DNA of 64,000 nt from Confluentibacter citreus (GCF_002807055.1 NZ_NIXN01000006.1:62001-126000); one strand, 5' to 3'. Numbered from the stretch's first letter, positions 28,201 to 36,936 are shown. Notes: a model not told the origin generated them from the letters alone. Made by a program: numbers and translations.

Positions 28201-29617
28201 AGACGCTGGTTTTAATGAATTTAATAAACCAATTGAGAAACATATTAAAAGGCTAGAATCTTCAACAGATTCTGATAAAGTTGATAAATTAAAATCAAAT
28301 CATTTTGGTGATAAGGCAAGTAGTAAAACAAAATTAATAGATTCGTTAATAGGCGTTTTTGAAACTAATACAATTATTGATTTTAAGTTTGAAGTTAAGC
28401 ATTTAGAAGTACGAATCAATATATTATTGCCTGAAGCAATAAAAGATAATGATATTGAAAGCATATTACTTTCGGGAATTGTCCTTAACGATAATAGTCT
28501 TACTTACAATAACAAATATTTTTCACAGAACACGGTTGTTAAGGTTACTCCAGAATTTAATGAAGAATTAGAGAAAAAATTAAAAAATTACAAAGATTAT
28601 TTAGTTAATTCCATTACCATTGAAGAGAACCAATTATTTGTTTGGTTGTTTAATGTCCATAAAAAGGTATATGTTTTGACTATTAATAATGTAAAAGACA
28701 TTAATTTTAAAGAATTAGTTCAATGGGATTATGACCTGATGCAAAATTGGATTAAATCTAAAGAAAATTTTTATTTTGATTCAGGAAAGTATTTTGACAT
28801 TGCTGAACAAGAATCAAGATATTTAGAAGTATTAAAATCTCTTAGTTTTTCAAATTTAGACTTAGATAAAAATTTTGATGAAATATTATTTACGAGTAGT
28901 ATAGAGTTAGCAGAGTTTCCAACTAATTTAATTGTTAACAATAATGATTTCCTAAGTTCTTTAACTTCTATAAGCAATGTAATTTCTGCAGAATGGTATA
29001 TTCAAAATGGTAATGAAATTCTATTAAAAAGCAATTTTACATCTACAGCTTGGATTCCTATTGATGATGGAGATTTACGAATAAATAAGAGCTTTGATAA
29101 ATTTAAACCAATATTAAAAAAGAATAATGTTGAAGTAATTACTTCTAGAAATTTCATAAATAAGATTAATACTAATCTTAATATTTTTCTGGCTCATGGA
29201 AAACTGGGCTTTAAAAACTTTAAAGGCATATACACTAGTAATGATTCAGAAAGTGCAGTTATTTACCCTAAAGAATTATTTGGAAATGGCGAAGTTGCTA
29301 TACTTTTTATATGCAATTCTGGTGTTTCTAATGAAGATTTTTTTGCTAATAGCGTTACTTCCTTATGTTATGATATTTTAGAACTAGGGTATAAAGCAGT
29401 AATTGCTCCATTTTGGCCATTAGAAACGACAATACCCTCGTATTGGTATAGTGAATTTATTAAATGTTTTAAAGAAGGTTATAAGCTATCAGAAGCTGTT
29501 TATTTAGCAAATTTGTCACTTGCGGTTTACAAAGATGATATTTCTATGGGGTTTGTAGTTCCTGAAGGTAAACTCGCTATGCATATTTATGGTAATCCCA
29601 ATATTAGAATTGAATAA
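25238..29617 (+). CDS. Large CHAT-domain (caspase-like) protein
   Basis: A 1459-residue protein from ATG 25238 (preceded by GAAAGAAAT; an in-frame TTG at 25184 is less likely). The last 200 or so residues are a CHAT peptidase domain: LAHG with His1320, then ILFICNSGVS with Cys1359, followed by VIAPFWPLETT and the typical ending MHIYGNPNIRIE. The long N-terminal region is AT-rich, helical and of unknown family. Near 455-475 the strand-loop-strand with Gln-Ser-Lys (470-472) faintly resembles a degenerate PDDEXK nuclease core. CHAT proteases act as effectors in bacterial conflict systems such as Craspase. The stop overlaps the next gene's ATG by one base, so they are coupled. No signal peptide or membrane helix. 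Confidence 0.78.
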   Translation: MQETPISDRIMSILYKDYANPFSSKFDFEKFDKEIGNDINKNEEDILTFIVICNQKFKEIHEHFSQVFSELNLTQRELIEFLHKALNKNTLDLAPLIVEQMKGNKKISFHMGDLNFTKFLFENGNEANIQQVFELGGDILNVLISAANNWEANLNKIFPRHMHSEEELGQLFSYLWNPSNILLNIQSAYRVLIFEHGQIENNENFKSLKITTGDKWLRILRQASEIRSANNLSEFLYPLLELYKKFNPNKPGIKSYKSINGLITLSSNTIKESSSRALANANLMIRYYHYDSEKLKYYNNLTLNELTEVLIQIVDFVSFIYGQSVENGNNNSIYDTPSRIKKNHLIKYLIDCTSYSKDIIDKVLSSLTSNDKTPNLWRKPFYEIGENLCFCIATLNAPNYSILCEGILNQAGYFPKKNELLLIKTIDNELDEKRIKYKFNKINIEELLDEYSDYENNLIYELNDYYLFIQSKSYPHPFESDEINAVIKDMEETTFQILDKLENLPKNIKDKPILPLIVTNYITFTSLSINNISIIDLQLLKNYFLTGNFRRGQISFEKKIKIQREYAKIDYYKGEKEFNNNFLNFLVNPIPLSTIYERLCWKEVVITPPKFTPKITLDYVDQISTDDTIYNHLNILENALNNKYFYDRDSRTKELYDSSISYSLTNVLHFIAFGDYELSKTKINLYNILQKYRIEGFGHILVNLNNAIGNISYSKIKKDKTFNITALDEDDEALKLYSKIFEDNGSPNHIRLNGYEIKNGLFSKNEEKKLISLALSVLSTLGPHNISDDNFEDYFLQLAIIKGFKTKYQLDFEFYATCDNLMDTLNFNNKYQRARNFGEEILTIAIDENNHHYGWGILFRCFTYQNSVFEASIYGALYFTSLSRVGVMKYSIITELLYNALKFFRNFKLYDMLEDINKIVNEIRLKKYDQQKFKLSYYLSSIHVIKSKPEIFDESLQYLEENFKDIIAFDDKGTLPWLNYLYNIKRYKDAGFNEFNKPIEKHIKRLESSTDSDKVDKLKSNHFGDKASSKTKLIDSLIGVFETNTIIDFKFEVKHLEVRINILLPEAIKDNDIESILLSGIVLNDNSLTYNNKYFSQNTVVKVTPEFNEELEKKLKNYKDYLVNSITIEENQLFVWLFNVHKKVYVLTINNVKDINFKELVQWDYDLMQNWIKSKENFYFDSGKYFDIAEQESRYLEVLKSLSFSNLDLDKNFDEILFTSSIELAEFPTNLIVNNNDFLSSLTSISNVISAEWYIQNGNEILLKSNFTSTAWIPIDDGDLRINKSFDKFKPILKKNNVEVITSRNFINKINTNLNIFLAHGKLGFKNFKGIYTSNDSESAVIYPKELFGNGEVAILFICNSGVSNEDFFANSVTSLCYDILELGYKAVIAPFWPLETTIPSYWYSEFIKCFKEGYKLSEAVYLANLSLAVYKDDISMGFVVPEGKLAMHIYGNPNIRIE

Positions 29618-30019
29618 TGAATGATTTAAAAGTATTATTTGCGGATATTGGTTTGAAACTCGTACCAAACTTAAATGGGAGGGAAGGAGTTGATTATTTT
29701 ATTGAAAACAATCAAATATATCTAAAATCTATAGATTTAGATACCACAGAGCGTAGTATAAAAAATTTCCAAACTAGAGTTAGGAGAATTAAATGCTAAT
29801 TTATTTATAGCTTTAATTTTAATAATTGATAAAGAACCTATGGTTGTTTACATAATTCCATCGAAGGATTTGCTGACGGTTGATAACAATATATTTGTAG
29901 ATAACGAAGTGAGTTTAATGCCCAGTCTATCAAATTGGGAAATTAAAGTTTCTAGTAATACAATTCCAGAATTGGCAAAATATGCCTTAGAAAATATGGT
30001 TCATAAACTAAAAGTTTAA
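29617..30019 (+). pseudogene. Frameshifted small partner of the CHAT protein
   Basis: ATG at 29617 overlaps the CHAT stop (TAATG). As written the frame ends at 29799 after 60 residues. Dropping one A from the A6 run at 29760-29765 joins it to a second open frame ending TAA at 30017-30019, giving a continuous protein of about 133 residues (junction ...RSIKISKLELGELNANLF...). The downstream part has no start of its own and reads like a folded domain (LIIDKEPMVVYIIPSKDLL, SLSNWEIKVSS, ELAKYALENMVHKL). It may be an alpha/beta nuclease-like or adaptor domain, but no family is certain. The break could be a mutation, phase variation or a sequencing error. Confidence 0.7.
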
Positions 30020-30312
30020 TTTTATAACATTATGTATAATAGAAGTAGAGGGTTTTTTACCCAGATGAAGCGCCGGCTAAAAGGCCTCAGAAAACTTTGG
30101 TTAAAACAATAGGTGAAATGAGCGTCCATATTTTAGAGGTCTAGTAAGGCAGTTTCTTAAGAGTAACAACTTTTCATTGGATTTCAAAGCTATGTAAACT
30201 AGTAACAATGTTTTCTAAAATATAGCGATTGAGCCGTATATTGTTTCCAAAGTTTTGTGCAGCCTTGATTTTTTTGTTTCTTTTTTTATCAAGAAAAAAA
30301 GATAATAAAACA

Positions 30313-30345
30313 TTTTTACATAATGGCAAATTATAGCTACAAATG
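30313..30345 (+). repeat. 32-base degenerate repeat, copy A
   Basis: Reads TTTTACATAAT...AATTATAGCTA...AAATG and aligns with 30492-30525 with few changes. Confidence 0.55.
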
Positions 30346-30491
30346 TGTAAATGTGAAGTTTCTTGAGAATCGCGTATTTAAAAAATGTTGAACGATTATA
30401 CAGAATATTAAAAATAAACGAAAAGCCAAACACGAATGTTTAATGACCCAAGTACTAAACATCCTATATAATGCTATAAACACTCTGGGAT

Positions 30492-30567
30492 ATTTTACAT
30501 AATATTGAATTATAGCTATACAATGATATGAAATACATTTGTACCATAATTTATATTATGTAAAATA
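30492..30567. repeat. Inverted pair of the 32-base repeat
   Basis: Copy B (30492-30525, plus) and copy C (30536-30567, minus) face each other across 10 bases. TATTTTACATAAT at the left end is complemented by ATTATGTAAAATA at the right end. Resembles a small MITE-like palindrome. Confidence 0.55.
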
Positions 30568-30729
30568 GAATATTTTAAAGCAGCTTAATTCCATGTAAAC
30601 GTTACCACCTCTACCAAATTATAATATATGGCAAAAAAAGGTGATAAAATATGCATTAAAACAGATTGTGAATTCATATTTATTGTATATTGTCCTCATT
30701 AAACACCAACTAAACTTTATTTGATATTG

Positions 30730-30763
30730 AAGGCTCGAGATTTATATTCCGAGCCTTTTTTAT
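30730..30763 (+). terminator. Intrinsic terminator with no gene before it
   Basis: AAGGCTCG (30730-30737) pairs with CGAGCCTT (30750-30757) and a T-run follows to 30763. The nearest upstream plus-strand coding end is 30019, so it may close a long untranslated tail or a small RNA. Confidence 0.8.
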
Positions 30764-30834
30764 TTAGGGGGTTTAGCGTATTAAAAGTTTGTTAATAAAA
30801 GTTTCATAAACTATAAAGAACCTATACTAAATAC

Positions 30835-30842
30835 TATCTTTG
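30835..30842 (+). promoter_or_regulatory. Bacteroidota -7 box for the VTT gene
   Basis: TATCTTTG fits TANNTTTG. It is 13 bases before a GTG at 30856 and 25 before the ATG at 30868, favouring the ATG. No -33 TTG. Confidence 0.45.
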
Positions 30843-30867
30843 CTGCTCAATTTAGGTGTCCCCAGTG

Positions 30868-31503
30868 ATGAAACCAAAAGCAAAGCCAAAAGCAAAAGAA
30901 AAACCCAATGCAGGAAAATCGCGTTCAAAATTATTGCACCAGTATTATAAATATACTGGTTTTTACTCGTTTGTATGGAAAAGCGTTTTAAAAGCGTTGC
31001 CTTACATTATTATTTTGGTAGCTGCCGTATTTGTGTTCAATCATTTTTTTAGTATCAACAACATCTTGGTACGCATGACTGAAACATTGCCTATTTGGGG
31101 TGTTTTAGGAGTGTTTTTTGTTTCAGAAACCTTATTAGGTTTGGTGCCACCGGAAATTTTTATTGCTTGGGCCGCAAAAATGGACATGCCTTGGTTGTTT
31201 CTTAGTTTTCTTGGGTTTATCTCTTATTTCGGTGGACTCATATCCTATTGGATTGGTATTGCCATTACTAAAATACCAGTGGTACACAATTATTTAGAGG
31301 TTAAAATGGCAAAACAGCTTAAAAACTCTAAAAAATGGGGTGGGTTTTTAATTGTTGTGGGTGCGTTGCTCCCCTTGCCTTTTTCCATATCGTGTATGGC
31401 TGCCGGCATTATTGAGTATCCGTTTAAAGGCGTGATTTTATTTGGGTCGTTGCGATTGTTGCGGTTTGCCATTTACGGACTCATCTTGTTTCAAGTATTT
31501 TAA
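30868..31503 (+). CDS. VTT-domain (DedA/SNARE-like) membrane protein
   Basis: A 211-residue inner-membrane protein with a lysine/proline-rich cytosolic N-terminus and four to five hydrophobic segments. The VTT signature is seen in FFVSETLLGLVPPEIFIAWAA, GLISYWIGIAI and the C-terminal re-entrant region with GGFLIVVGALLPLPFSISCMAAG. Relatives are lipid scramblases or DedA-type envelope-homeostasis proteins. The conserved E-x-x-x-x-x-x-P-P motif is present. Start ATG 30868 is chosen from promoter spacing over GTG 30856. It is followed 30 bases later by DUF3817, a likely two-gene operon. Confidence 0.75.
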   Translation: MKPKAKPKAKEKPNAGKSRSKLLHQYYKYTGFYSFVWKSVLKALPYIIILVAAVFVFNHFFSINNILVRMTETLPIWGVLGVFFVSETLLGLVPPEIFIAWAAKMDMPWLFLSFLGFISYFGGLISYWIGIAITKIPVVHNYLEVKMAKQLKNSKKWGGFLIVVGALLPLPFSISCMAAGIIEYPFKGVILFGSLRLLRFAIYGLILFQVF

Positions 31504-31533
31504 ATATTATTTCGTAAATTAAATTAAAACGGT

Positions 31534-31827
31534 ATGTTTTCATTACTAAATATCTTTCGTGTTGTTGCCTTTTTAGAAGGTGTATCTTATATCTTATTAT
31601 TGTTTATTGCTACGCCTATTAAGCATTTTGGAGGTGATGAACAATATGTCAAATTACTGGGCATGCCACATGGTTTGTTATTTGTAACCTACATCGTTTT
31701 GGCCATCATGCTGAAAAATGAATTGAAATGGACTCCCAAACAATTCGCCATCGTTTTAGTGGCATCTATCATTCCGTTTGGAACGTTTTATGTTGAAAGG
31801 GCTTATTTGAGAAGAGTTAATAATTAA
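31534..31827 (+). CDS. DUF3817 membrane protein
   Basis: A 97-residue protein with three hydrophobic segments. The DUF3817 pattern is clear: RVVAFLEGVSYILLLFIATPIK at the start, then GMPHGLLFVTYIVLA, and the end SIIPFGTFYVERAYLRR. The family has no established function and is often linked to transporters or permeases. Likely co-transcribed with the VTT gene. Confidence 0.82.
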   Translation: MFSLLNIFRVVAFLEGVSYILLLFIATPIKHFGGDEQYVKLLGMPHGLLFVTYIVLAIMLKNELKWTPKQFAIVLVASIIPFGTFYVERAYLRRVNN

Positions 31828-31914
31828 TAATGAATAATTATTAGTTAAACATTTAATTTATAGGTTTTTAAATTATTTTAAATTATTCATTGCTTTAATA
31901 TAATATATGTGCCA

Positions 31915-32041
31915 GTTCGAATGAATTTCAGGAATGGAAAGACTGGAATTAGTATCTAGAACCATAACTAAAAAGCTTCTCGATACAATTTTCTCATGCT
32001 TCGAAAATTACTCGAAGTGACATTTCAGGTTTTCGATTATG
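31915..32041. repeat. Dispersed nested-palindrome repeat, copy 2
   Basis: Aligns over about 127 bases with 13527-13653, most strongly in GCTTCTCGATAC, TTTTCTCATGCTTCGAAAAT and ACTCGAAGTGACATTT. The arms are more decayed than in copy 1. It sits between the convergent DUF3817 and leuB genes. Confidence 0.7.
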
Positions 32042-32050
32042 CTTTTAAAC

Positions 32051-32083
32051 AAAAAAGGTGACTCATTTAGAATCACCTTTTTG
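32051..32083 (-). terminator. Intrinsic terminator of the leu operon
   Basis: AAAAAGGTGA (32052-32061) and TCACCTTTTT (32073-32082) form a stem with T-runs on both strands. It terminates leuB and possibly the convergent DUF3817 transcript. Confidence 0.85.
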
Positions 32084-32104
32084 TTTATAATAAAATCGTT
32101 ATGA

Positions 32105-33163
32105 TTAGATGTTAGCAGCTAACCAGTCACCAACTTCTTTAGTTCCAAACGCTTTTCCGCCATCGGCTAAATCTTCAGTCACCATGCCTTGCGCTAATGC
32201 TTTATTCACAACGTTACGAATGGCAGCACCTTCTTCCTGTAAATTAAAAGCCATTTCAAACATCATCGCAGCCGATAACACAGTCGCCATTGGGTTTGCT
32301 ATATTTAAGCCTGTTGCTTGTGGATACGACCCGTGGATAGGTTCGAACAACTGATTTTCAGTTCCAATGGATGCCGATGGCATTAAACCCATAGAACCAG
32401 AAATTACAGAAGCTTCATCCGTTAAAATATCCCCGAACAGGTTTTCAGTAATCAATACATCATAACTATTTGGCCATTGTACCAAACGCATGGCAACGGC
32501 ATCTACAAATTCATATGATACTTTCACTTCTGGATAGTCTTTTTCCATCGCTTGCACGGTTTCTCTCCATAAACGTGATGTTTCCAAGACATTGGCTTTA
32601 TCAACACAACATAATTTTTTGCCTCGAGTCATCGCCAATTCAAAGCCCTTTTTAGCCAAACGCTTTACTTCTTCCCTGGTGTAAACACAATTGTCATAAG
32701 CGGTTTCTCCACCATCTCTTCTACCTTTTTCACCAAAATAAATACCACCGGTCAATTCACGTAAAATCACCAAATCCGTCCCTTCAATACGCTCTCTTTT
32801 TAATGGGGATTTATCAATCAACGATGGAAATGTAAAGGTCGGACGAATGTTAGCAAACAAGCCCAACGCTTTACGCATTTTAAGTAAGCCTTGTTCTGGT
32901 CTTACTTTGGCTGATGGATCGTTATCGTATTTCGGGTGACCAATAGCACCAAACAATACGGCATCGGCATTTTTACATATTTCGTGTGTAGAGTCTGGAT
33001 AAGGCTCTCCAACGGCATCAATGGCAGCGGCACCTGTTAAGGCTGGTATCCAAGTGATTTCATGTCCGAATTTCTTAGCAACCGCATCACTTACTTTTAC
33101 TGCTTGATCAATAACTTCTGGGCCAATGCCATCACCTGCTAATAGGGCTATATTTAATTTCAT
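32105..33163 (-). CDS. leuB: 3-isopropylmalate dehydrogenase
   Basis: A 352-residue NAD-dependent dehydrogenase that oxidises and decarboxylates 3-isopropylmalate in leucine synthesis. Seen: [11 protein letters not shown] at the N-terminus, the substrate arginines in the [20 protein letters not shown] region, the catalytic Tyr/Lys regions, and the metal-binding/active-site segment [30 protein letters not shown]. Length is standard for bacterial LeuB. It is the last gene of leuC-leuD-leuA-leuB, 99 bases after leuA, and is followed by the terminator at 32051-32083. Cytosolic. Confidence 0.95.
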   Translation of the reverse strand: MKLNIALLAGDGIGPEVIDQAVKVSDAVAKKFGHEITWIPALTGAAAIDAVGEPYPDSTHEICKNADAVLFGAIGHPKYDNDPSAKVRPEQGLLKMRKALGLFANIRPTFTFPSLIDKSPLKRERIEGTDLVILRELTGGIYFGEKGRRDGGETAYDNCVYTREEVKRLAKKGFELAMTRGKKLCCVDKANVLETSRLWRETVQAMEKDYPEVKVSYEFVDAVAMRLVQWPNSYDVLITENLFGDILTDEASVISGSMGLMPSASIGTENQLFEPIHGSYPQATGLNIANPMATVLSAAMMFEMAFNLQEEGAAIRNVVNKALAQGMVTEDLADGGKAFGTKEVGDWLAANI

Positions 33164-33262
33164 AAGTAACTATTTATTTTTTTTTATCGGTCTTATGCAA
33201 TCGCTTAATTTTTATTTATGGTTGTTTAAGACAAACATTTTATTTAGAAGCGATTTCATATT

Positions 33263-34786
33263 CTAATTTATAATAATATTTAACATTTTTTCGGTGGCTT
33301 TAATAGCAGAAACCGTTTGATCGGAGTCTAAACCACGCGTTTTAAATTCTTTCTCTGGGCTTTTCCAAGTAATGATGGTTTCACACAAGGCATCTGAATG
33401 ACTTCCGGGTGGGATTCGAACGGCGTAATCTATCAAATCTGGCAAGACTAATTTTTTCTTTCTGAAAATGCTCCTGATGGCATTCATAAATGCATCAAAT
33501 TGGCCGTCACCTTGCGCATTTTCCTCAAAGGTTTTGCCTTCTATCGTGATGGAAATACTTGTAGATGGCCTTAAGCCCTTCGCATGTGTTAGCACATAAG
33601 AATCTACTTTTATTTTTTCCTCATAGGAATGACTGTCCAATACATCGGAAATGATATAAGGTAAGTCCTCTTTGGTCACCACTTCTTTTTTATCGCCCAA
33701 TTCGATGATACGTTGGGTGACTTTTTTTAAATCCTCATCCTTAAGCTGTAAGCCTAATTCTTGTAAATTCTTTTGGATATTCGCTTTTCCAGACGCTTTT
33801 CCTAAGGCATATTGTCTGGTTCTACCAAAACGTTCTGGTAATAAATTACTGAAATATAGATTTTTTTTGTTGTCGCCATCTGCATGAATACCCGCCGTTT
33901 GTGTAAATACATTGGCGCCAATCACCGGTTTGTTGGCAGGAATCATGATTCCTGAAAAAGTCTCTACTAATTTGCTAACCGTGTACAGTACTTTTTCATT
34001 CACGCCAATTTTTAAATTAGGCATAAAATCGTTTATAACCGCAATCGTACTGGCCATAGGTGCATTTCCAGCACGTTCGCCCATACCGTTTACGGTTAAG
34101 TGCAATCCATCAGCCCCCGCTTTTAACGCTTCCACTACATTGGCAACACCAAAATCATAATCGTTGTGCGCATGGAAATCGAAATGTAAATGCGGATATT
34201 TTGTTTTGATGACAGAAACAAATTCATAAGATTCCCAAGGCGTTAAAATACCAAGGGTATCGGGAAGCATGATGCGTTCCACTGCTTGCTTAGAGATAAA
34301 CTCTAAATATTCAAAAACATAGTCTTTGGAATTGCGCATGCCATTGCTCCAATCTTCTAAATACACATTGGTTTTGATGCCTTTTTGTGTCGCTAGTAAA
34401 ATGGATTCCGAAATTTCCTTAAAGTGCTGACTAGGAGTCTTTTTTAACTGATAAGTTAAATGATTTAATGAACCTTTGGTTAGCAAGTTTTGCACCTTGG
34501 CTCCTGCTTCCAACATCCAATTGATGGACACGCCATTATCAACAAACGTTAATACTTCAATCTGGTTTAAATAGCCATGAGCATTGGCCCAATTGGTAAT
34601 GCCCTTGACGGCTTGAAATTCGCCCTCAGACACTCTGGCTGAAGCAATTTCAATACGATCCACTTTTAATTCTTCCAGTAAAAGCTTGGCGATGTTTAGT
34701 TTTTCAGAAGCAGAAAACGACACGCCTGAGGTTTGCTCACCATCGCGCAATGTCGTATCCATTATTTCAATTTTCTTGAGGGTCAT
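33263..34786 (-). CDS. leuA: 2-isopropylmalate synthase (LeuA family)
   Basis: A 507-residue enzyme with a DRE-TIM barrel (MDTTLRDGEQTSG near residue 9; metal-binding HAHNDYDFGVANVVEALKAGADG) and a C-terminal LeuA dimer/regulatory domain (about 375-505; VDSYVLTHAKGLRPSTSISI), the site of leucine feedback. It condenses acetyl-CoA with 2-oxoisovalerate. The branch also contains citramalate synthases, so CimA-type activity cannot be excluded by eye. The position between leuD and leuB favours LeuA. The stop of leuD and this start abut (34787/34786), so they are co-translated. Confidence 0.82.
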   Translation of the reverse strand: MTLKKIEIMDTTLRDGEQTSGVSFSASEKLNIAKLLLEELKVDRIEIASARVSEGEFQAVKGITNWANAHGYLNQIEVLTFVDNGVSINWMLEAGAKVQNLLTKGSLNHLTYQLKKTPSQHFKEISESILLATQKGIKTNVYLEDWSNGMRNSKDYVFEYLEFISKQAVERIMLPDTLGILTPWESYEFVSVIKTKYPHLHFDFHAHNDYDFGVANVVEALKAGADGLHLTVNGMGERAGNAPMASTIAVINDFMPNLKIGVNEKVLYTVSKLVETFSGIMIPANKPVIGANVFTQTAGIHADGDNKKNLYFSNLLPERFGRTRQYALGKASGKANIQKNLQELGLQLKDEDLKKVTQRIIELGDKKEVVTKEDLPYIISDVLDSHSYEEKIKVDSYVLTHAKGLRPSTSISITIEGKTFEENAQGDGQFDAFMNAIRSIFRKKKLVLPDLIDYAVRIPPGSHSDALCETIITWKSPEKEFKTRGLDSDQTVSAIKATEKMLNIIIN

Positions 34787-35383
34787 TTAGAGCAATAGTC
34801 CATTAGCAAATGATTCTATCTCCGATTTCATGCTTTGTAAGTAATCAATATCATCAAAACCATTCAGCATATTGTCTTTTTTATAACTATTGATTTCAAA
34901 AGATTCTTGTGCCCCTGTTGAAAGAAGGGTTATGGTTTGATTCGGAAGATTTACTTCTATTTCCGTATTTGGATCGTCATAAATAGCGTTGAAAATTTGC
35001 TCGGAGAATTCAGCACTTACTTGAACTGGTAATACACCAACATTCAAGCAGTTATTTCTGAAGATATCAGCAAAAAAGCTTGATACCACACAACGGAACC
35101 CATAATCATAAACCGCCCAAGCTGCGTGTTCCCTAGAAGAACCAGAGCCAAAATTTTTGCCTCCGACTAAAATTTTACCTGAATAAATAGGGTTGTTTAG
35201 TACAAAGCTTTCTTTAGGAGAATTATCGTTGTTATATCTCCAATCACGAAATAAATTATCGCCAAAACCTTCACGCTTGGTTGCTTTTAAGAAACGAGCT
35301 GGTATGATTTGATCGGTATCTACATTTTCCAATGGTAATGGAACCGCTGTACTTGTTAGTATATTAAATTTATCGTATGCCAT
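34787..35383 (-). CDS. leuD: 3-isopropylmalate dehydratase small subunit
   Basis: A 198-residue swivel-domain subunit that pairs with LeuC. Diagnostic segments are [13 protein letters not shown] and the substrate-binding loop [23 protein letters not shown]. Length is typical. It ends exactly where leuA starts. A four-unit heptamer repeat (AGTTAAA, 35391-35418) begins eight bases upstream of its start codon. Confidence 0.95.
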   Translation of the reverse strand: MAYDKFNILTSTAVPLPLENVDTDQIIPARFLKATKREGFGDNLFRDWRYNNDNSPKESFVLNNPIYSGKILVGGKNFGSGSSREHAAWAVYDYGFRCVVSSFFADIFRNNCLNVGVLPVQVSAEFSEQIFNAIYDDPNTEIEVNLPNQTITLLSTGAQESFEINSYKKDNMLNGFDDIDYLQSMKSEIESFANGLLL

Positions 35384-35390
35384 CTTTTTA

Positions 35391-35420
35391 AGTTAAAAGT
35401 TAAAAGTTAAAAGTTAAAAA
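35391..35420. repeat. Heptamer tandem repeat AGTTAAA x4
   Basis: Four exact units (35391-35418) plus two bases in the leuC-leuD gap, beginning eight bases before the leuD start. The same unit recurs at 50921 before hisF. Confidence 0.95.
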
Positions 35421-35470
35421 TTTTTGAATTCTTTACTTTATTTTTTTAACTATTCATTATTAATTGTTAA

Positions 35471-36865
35471 TTACAAAAGAGTTCTTGGGTCTGTAACCAC
35501 GCCAGTAACCGCAGCGGCAGCAGCCACTAACGGACTTGCTAACAACGTTCTGGAACCTGGTCCTTGACGACCTTCAAAGTTTCTGTTAGAGGTGCTTACC
35601 GCATATTTCCCAGCAGGCACTTTGTCATCATTCATTGCCAAACAAGCTGAGCAACCTGGTTGTCTCAATACAAATCCAGCCTCGTTAATGATGTCTAAAA
35701 TACCTTCTTCCTTGATTAAGGCTTCCACTTCATGAGAACCAGGCACTAACCAAGCGGTCACATTATCTGCTTTTTTTCTTCCTTTTACAATAGATGCAAA
35801 GGCTCTAAAATCCTCAATTCTACCATTGGTACAACTTCCTAAGAACACATAATCGACTTTTTTGCCAATCATTTGATCGTTTTCGTGGTAACCCATATAG
35901 TCTAAGGACTTTTTGTATGTTGCCACGCCACCTTCAACCGCTTCAGCATTTGGGATGTTTTTGGAAATACCCATGCCCATACCCGGATTGGTTCCGTACG
36001 TAATCATCGGTTCAATATCACTAGCAGAAAAGGTTAATTCTTTATCAAATTTCGCATCAGCATCGGTTTTCAAGGTTTTCCAATGTGCCACGGCTGTATC
36101 CCACGCCTCACCTTTCAGCGATAATGGTTTGTCTTTTAAATAAGCGAAGGTTGTTTCGTCTGGTGCAATCATACCACCACGTGCACCCATCTCGATGGAT
36201 AAGTTACAAACGGTCATACGTCCTTCCATGGTCATGTTTTCAAAAACATCACCAGCATACTCCACAAAATAACCTGTAGCGCCAGAAGTTGTTAATTTTG
36301 AAATGATATATAAAGCTACATCTTTTGGAGTAACACCTTTGCCTAATTGCCCATTGATATTAATACGCATTTTTTTAGGTTTTGGCTGCATGATACATTG
36401 TGTAGAAAGTACCATTTCCACTTCAGATGTTCCAATACCAAAAGCAATGGCACCAAAAGCACCATGTGTAGAGGTATGCGAATCACCACAAACAATAGTC
36501 GCTCCGGGGAATGTAATACCGTTTTCTGGACCTACGACGTGAACAATACCATTTTTTTGATGACCAAGACCCCAATGGCTAATGCCATATTCGTTTGAGT
36601 TATCCTCCAACGCTTTTAATTGGTTGGCAGACAACGGATCTTCAACAGGTAAATGCTGATTAATGGTTGGTGTATTGTGATCGGCCGTAGCAAAGGTACG
36701 CTCCGGATATAATACTTTTAATCCTCTACTTTTTAATCCAAGAAACGCCACAGGGCTAGTTACTTCGTGTATAAAGTGTCTATCAATAAAGAATATATCT
36801 GGACCACCTTCAATCTTTCTTACAACATGTGAATCCCACACCTTATCAAACAATGTTTTACTCAT
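35471..36865 (-). CDS. leuC: 3-isopropylmalate dehydratase large subunit
   Basis: A 464-residue aconitase-family subunit that isomerises 2- to 3-isopropylmalate with LeuD. The 4Fe-4S ligands are visible: Cys in [13 protein letters not shown] and the pair in [14 protein letters not shown]. The active-site segment [23 protein letters not shown] is intact. It is the first gene of the leu operon and follows a likely promoter at 36937-36966. Cytosolic. Confidence 0.95.
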   Translation of the reverse strand: MSKTLFDKVWDSHVVRKIEGGPDIFFIDRHFIHEVTSPVAFLGLKSRGLKVLYPERTFATADHNTPTINQHLPVEDPLSANQLKALEDNSNEYGISHWGLGHQKNGIVHVVGPENGITFPGATIVCGDSHTSTHGAFGAIAFGIGTSEVEMVLSTQCIMQPKPKKMRININGQLGKGVTPKDVALYIISKLTTSGATGYFVEYAGDVFENMTMEGRMTVCNLSIEMGARGGMIAPDETTFAYLKDKPLSLKGEAWDTAVAHWKTLKTDADAKFDKELTFSASDIEPMITYGTNPGMGMGISKNIPNAEAVEGGVATYKKSLDYMGYHENDQMIGKKVDYVFLGSCTNGRIEDFRAFASIVKGRKKADNVTAWLVPGSHEVEALIKEEGILDIINEAGFVLRQPGCSACLAMNDDKVPAGKYAVSTSNRNFEGRQGPGSRTLLASPLVAAAAAVTGVVTDPRTLL

Positions 36866-36936
36866 ATAGTATTTAATTTAGTATTGTAGCTTTATTACTA
36901 TTATAGATATGTATTTTTCTAAGCTATTTTGGACAA

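Larger units (their letters stand above)
30020..30729. other. Gene-free tail of the CHAT island
   Basis: No convincing ORF in about 700 bases. It holds three degenerate copies of a 32-base repeat: 30313-30345 and 30492-30525 (plus orientation) and 30536-30567 (inverted), with the last two forming a long hairpin. A CTTGAT/ATCAAG palindrome lies at 30264-30293. A short relic-like reading frame at about 30058-30143 (YPDEAPAKRPQKTL) has no start codon and is more GC-rich than its surroundings. It looks like decayed mobile or accessory DNA. Confidence 0.5.

Noticed and set aside
29617-29799. Programmed -1 frameshift at the A6 run
   Set aside because: The downstream frame is reached by +1, and a -1 shift meets a stop codon (TAG) within five codons.
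30058-30143. Short frame with YPDEAPAKRPQKTL, possible gene relic
   Set aside because: No start codon, 28 codons at most, and no recognised family. Kept only as a remark in the gene-free-region entry.
30215-30433. Minus-strand frame of 72 codons in the repeat-rich tail
   Set aside because: Hydrophobic by base composition only; it runs through the CTTGAT/ATCAAG palindrome and one 32-base repeat copy.
35391-35420. Heptamer arrays as CRISPR-like repeats
   Set aside because: Units are seven bases with no spacers, and no cas genes are present.
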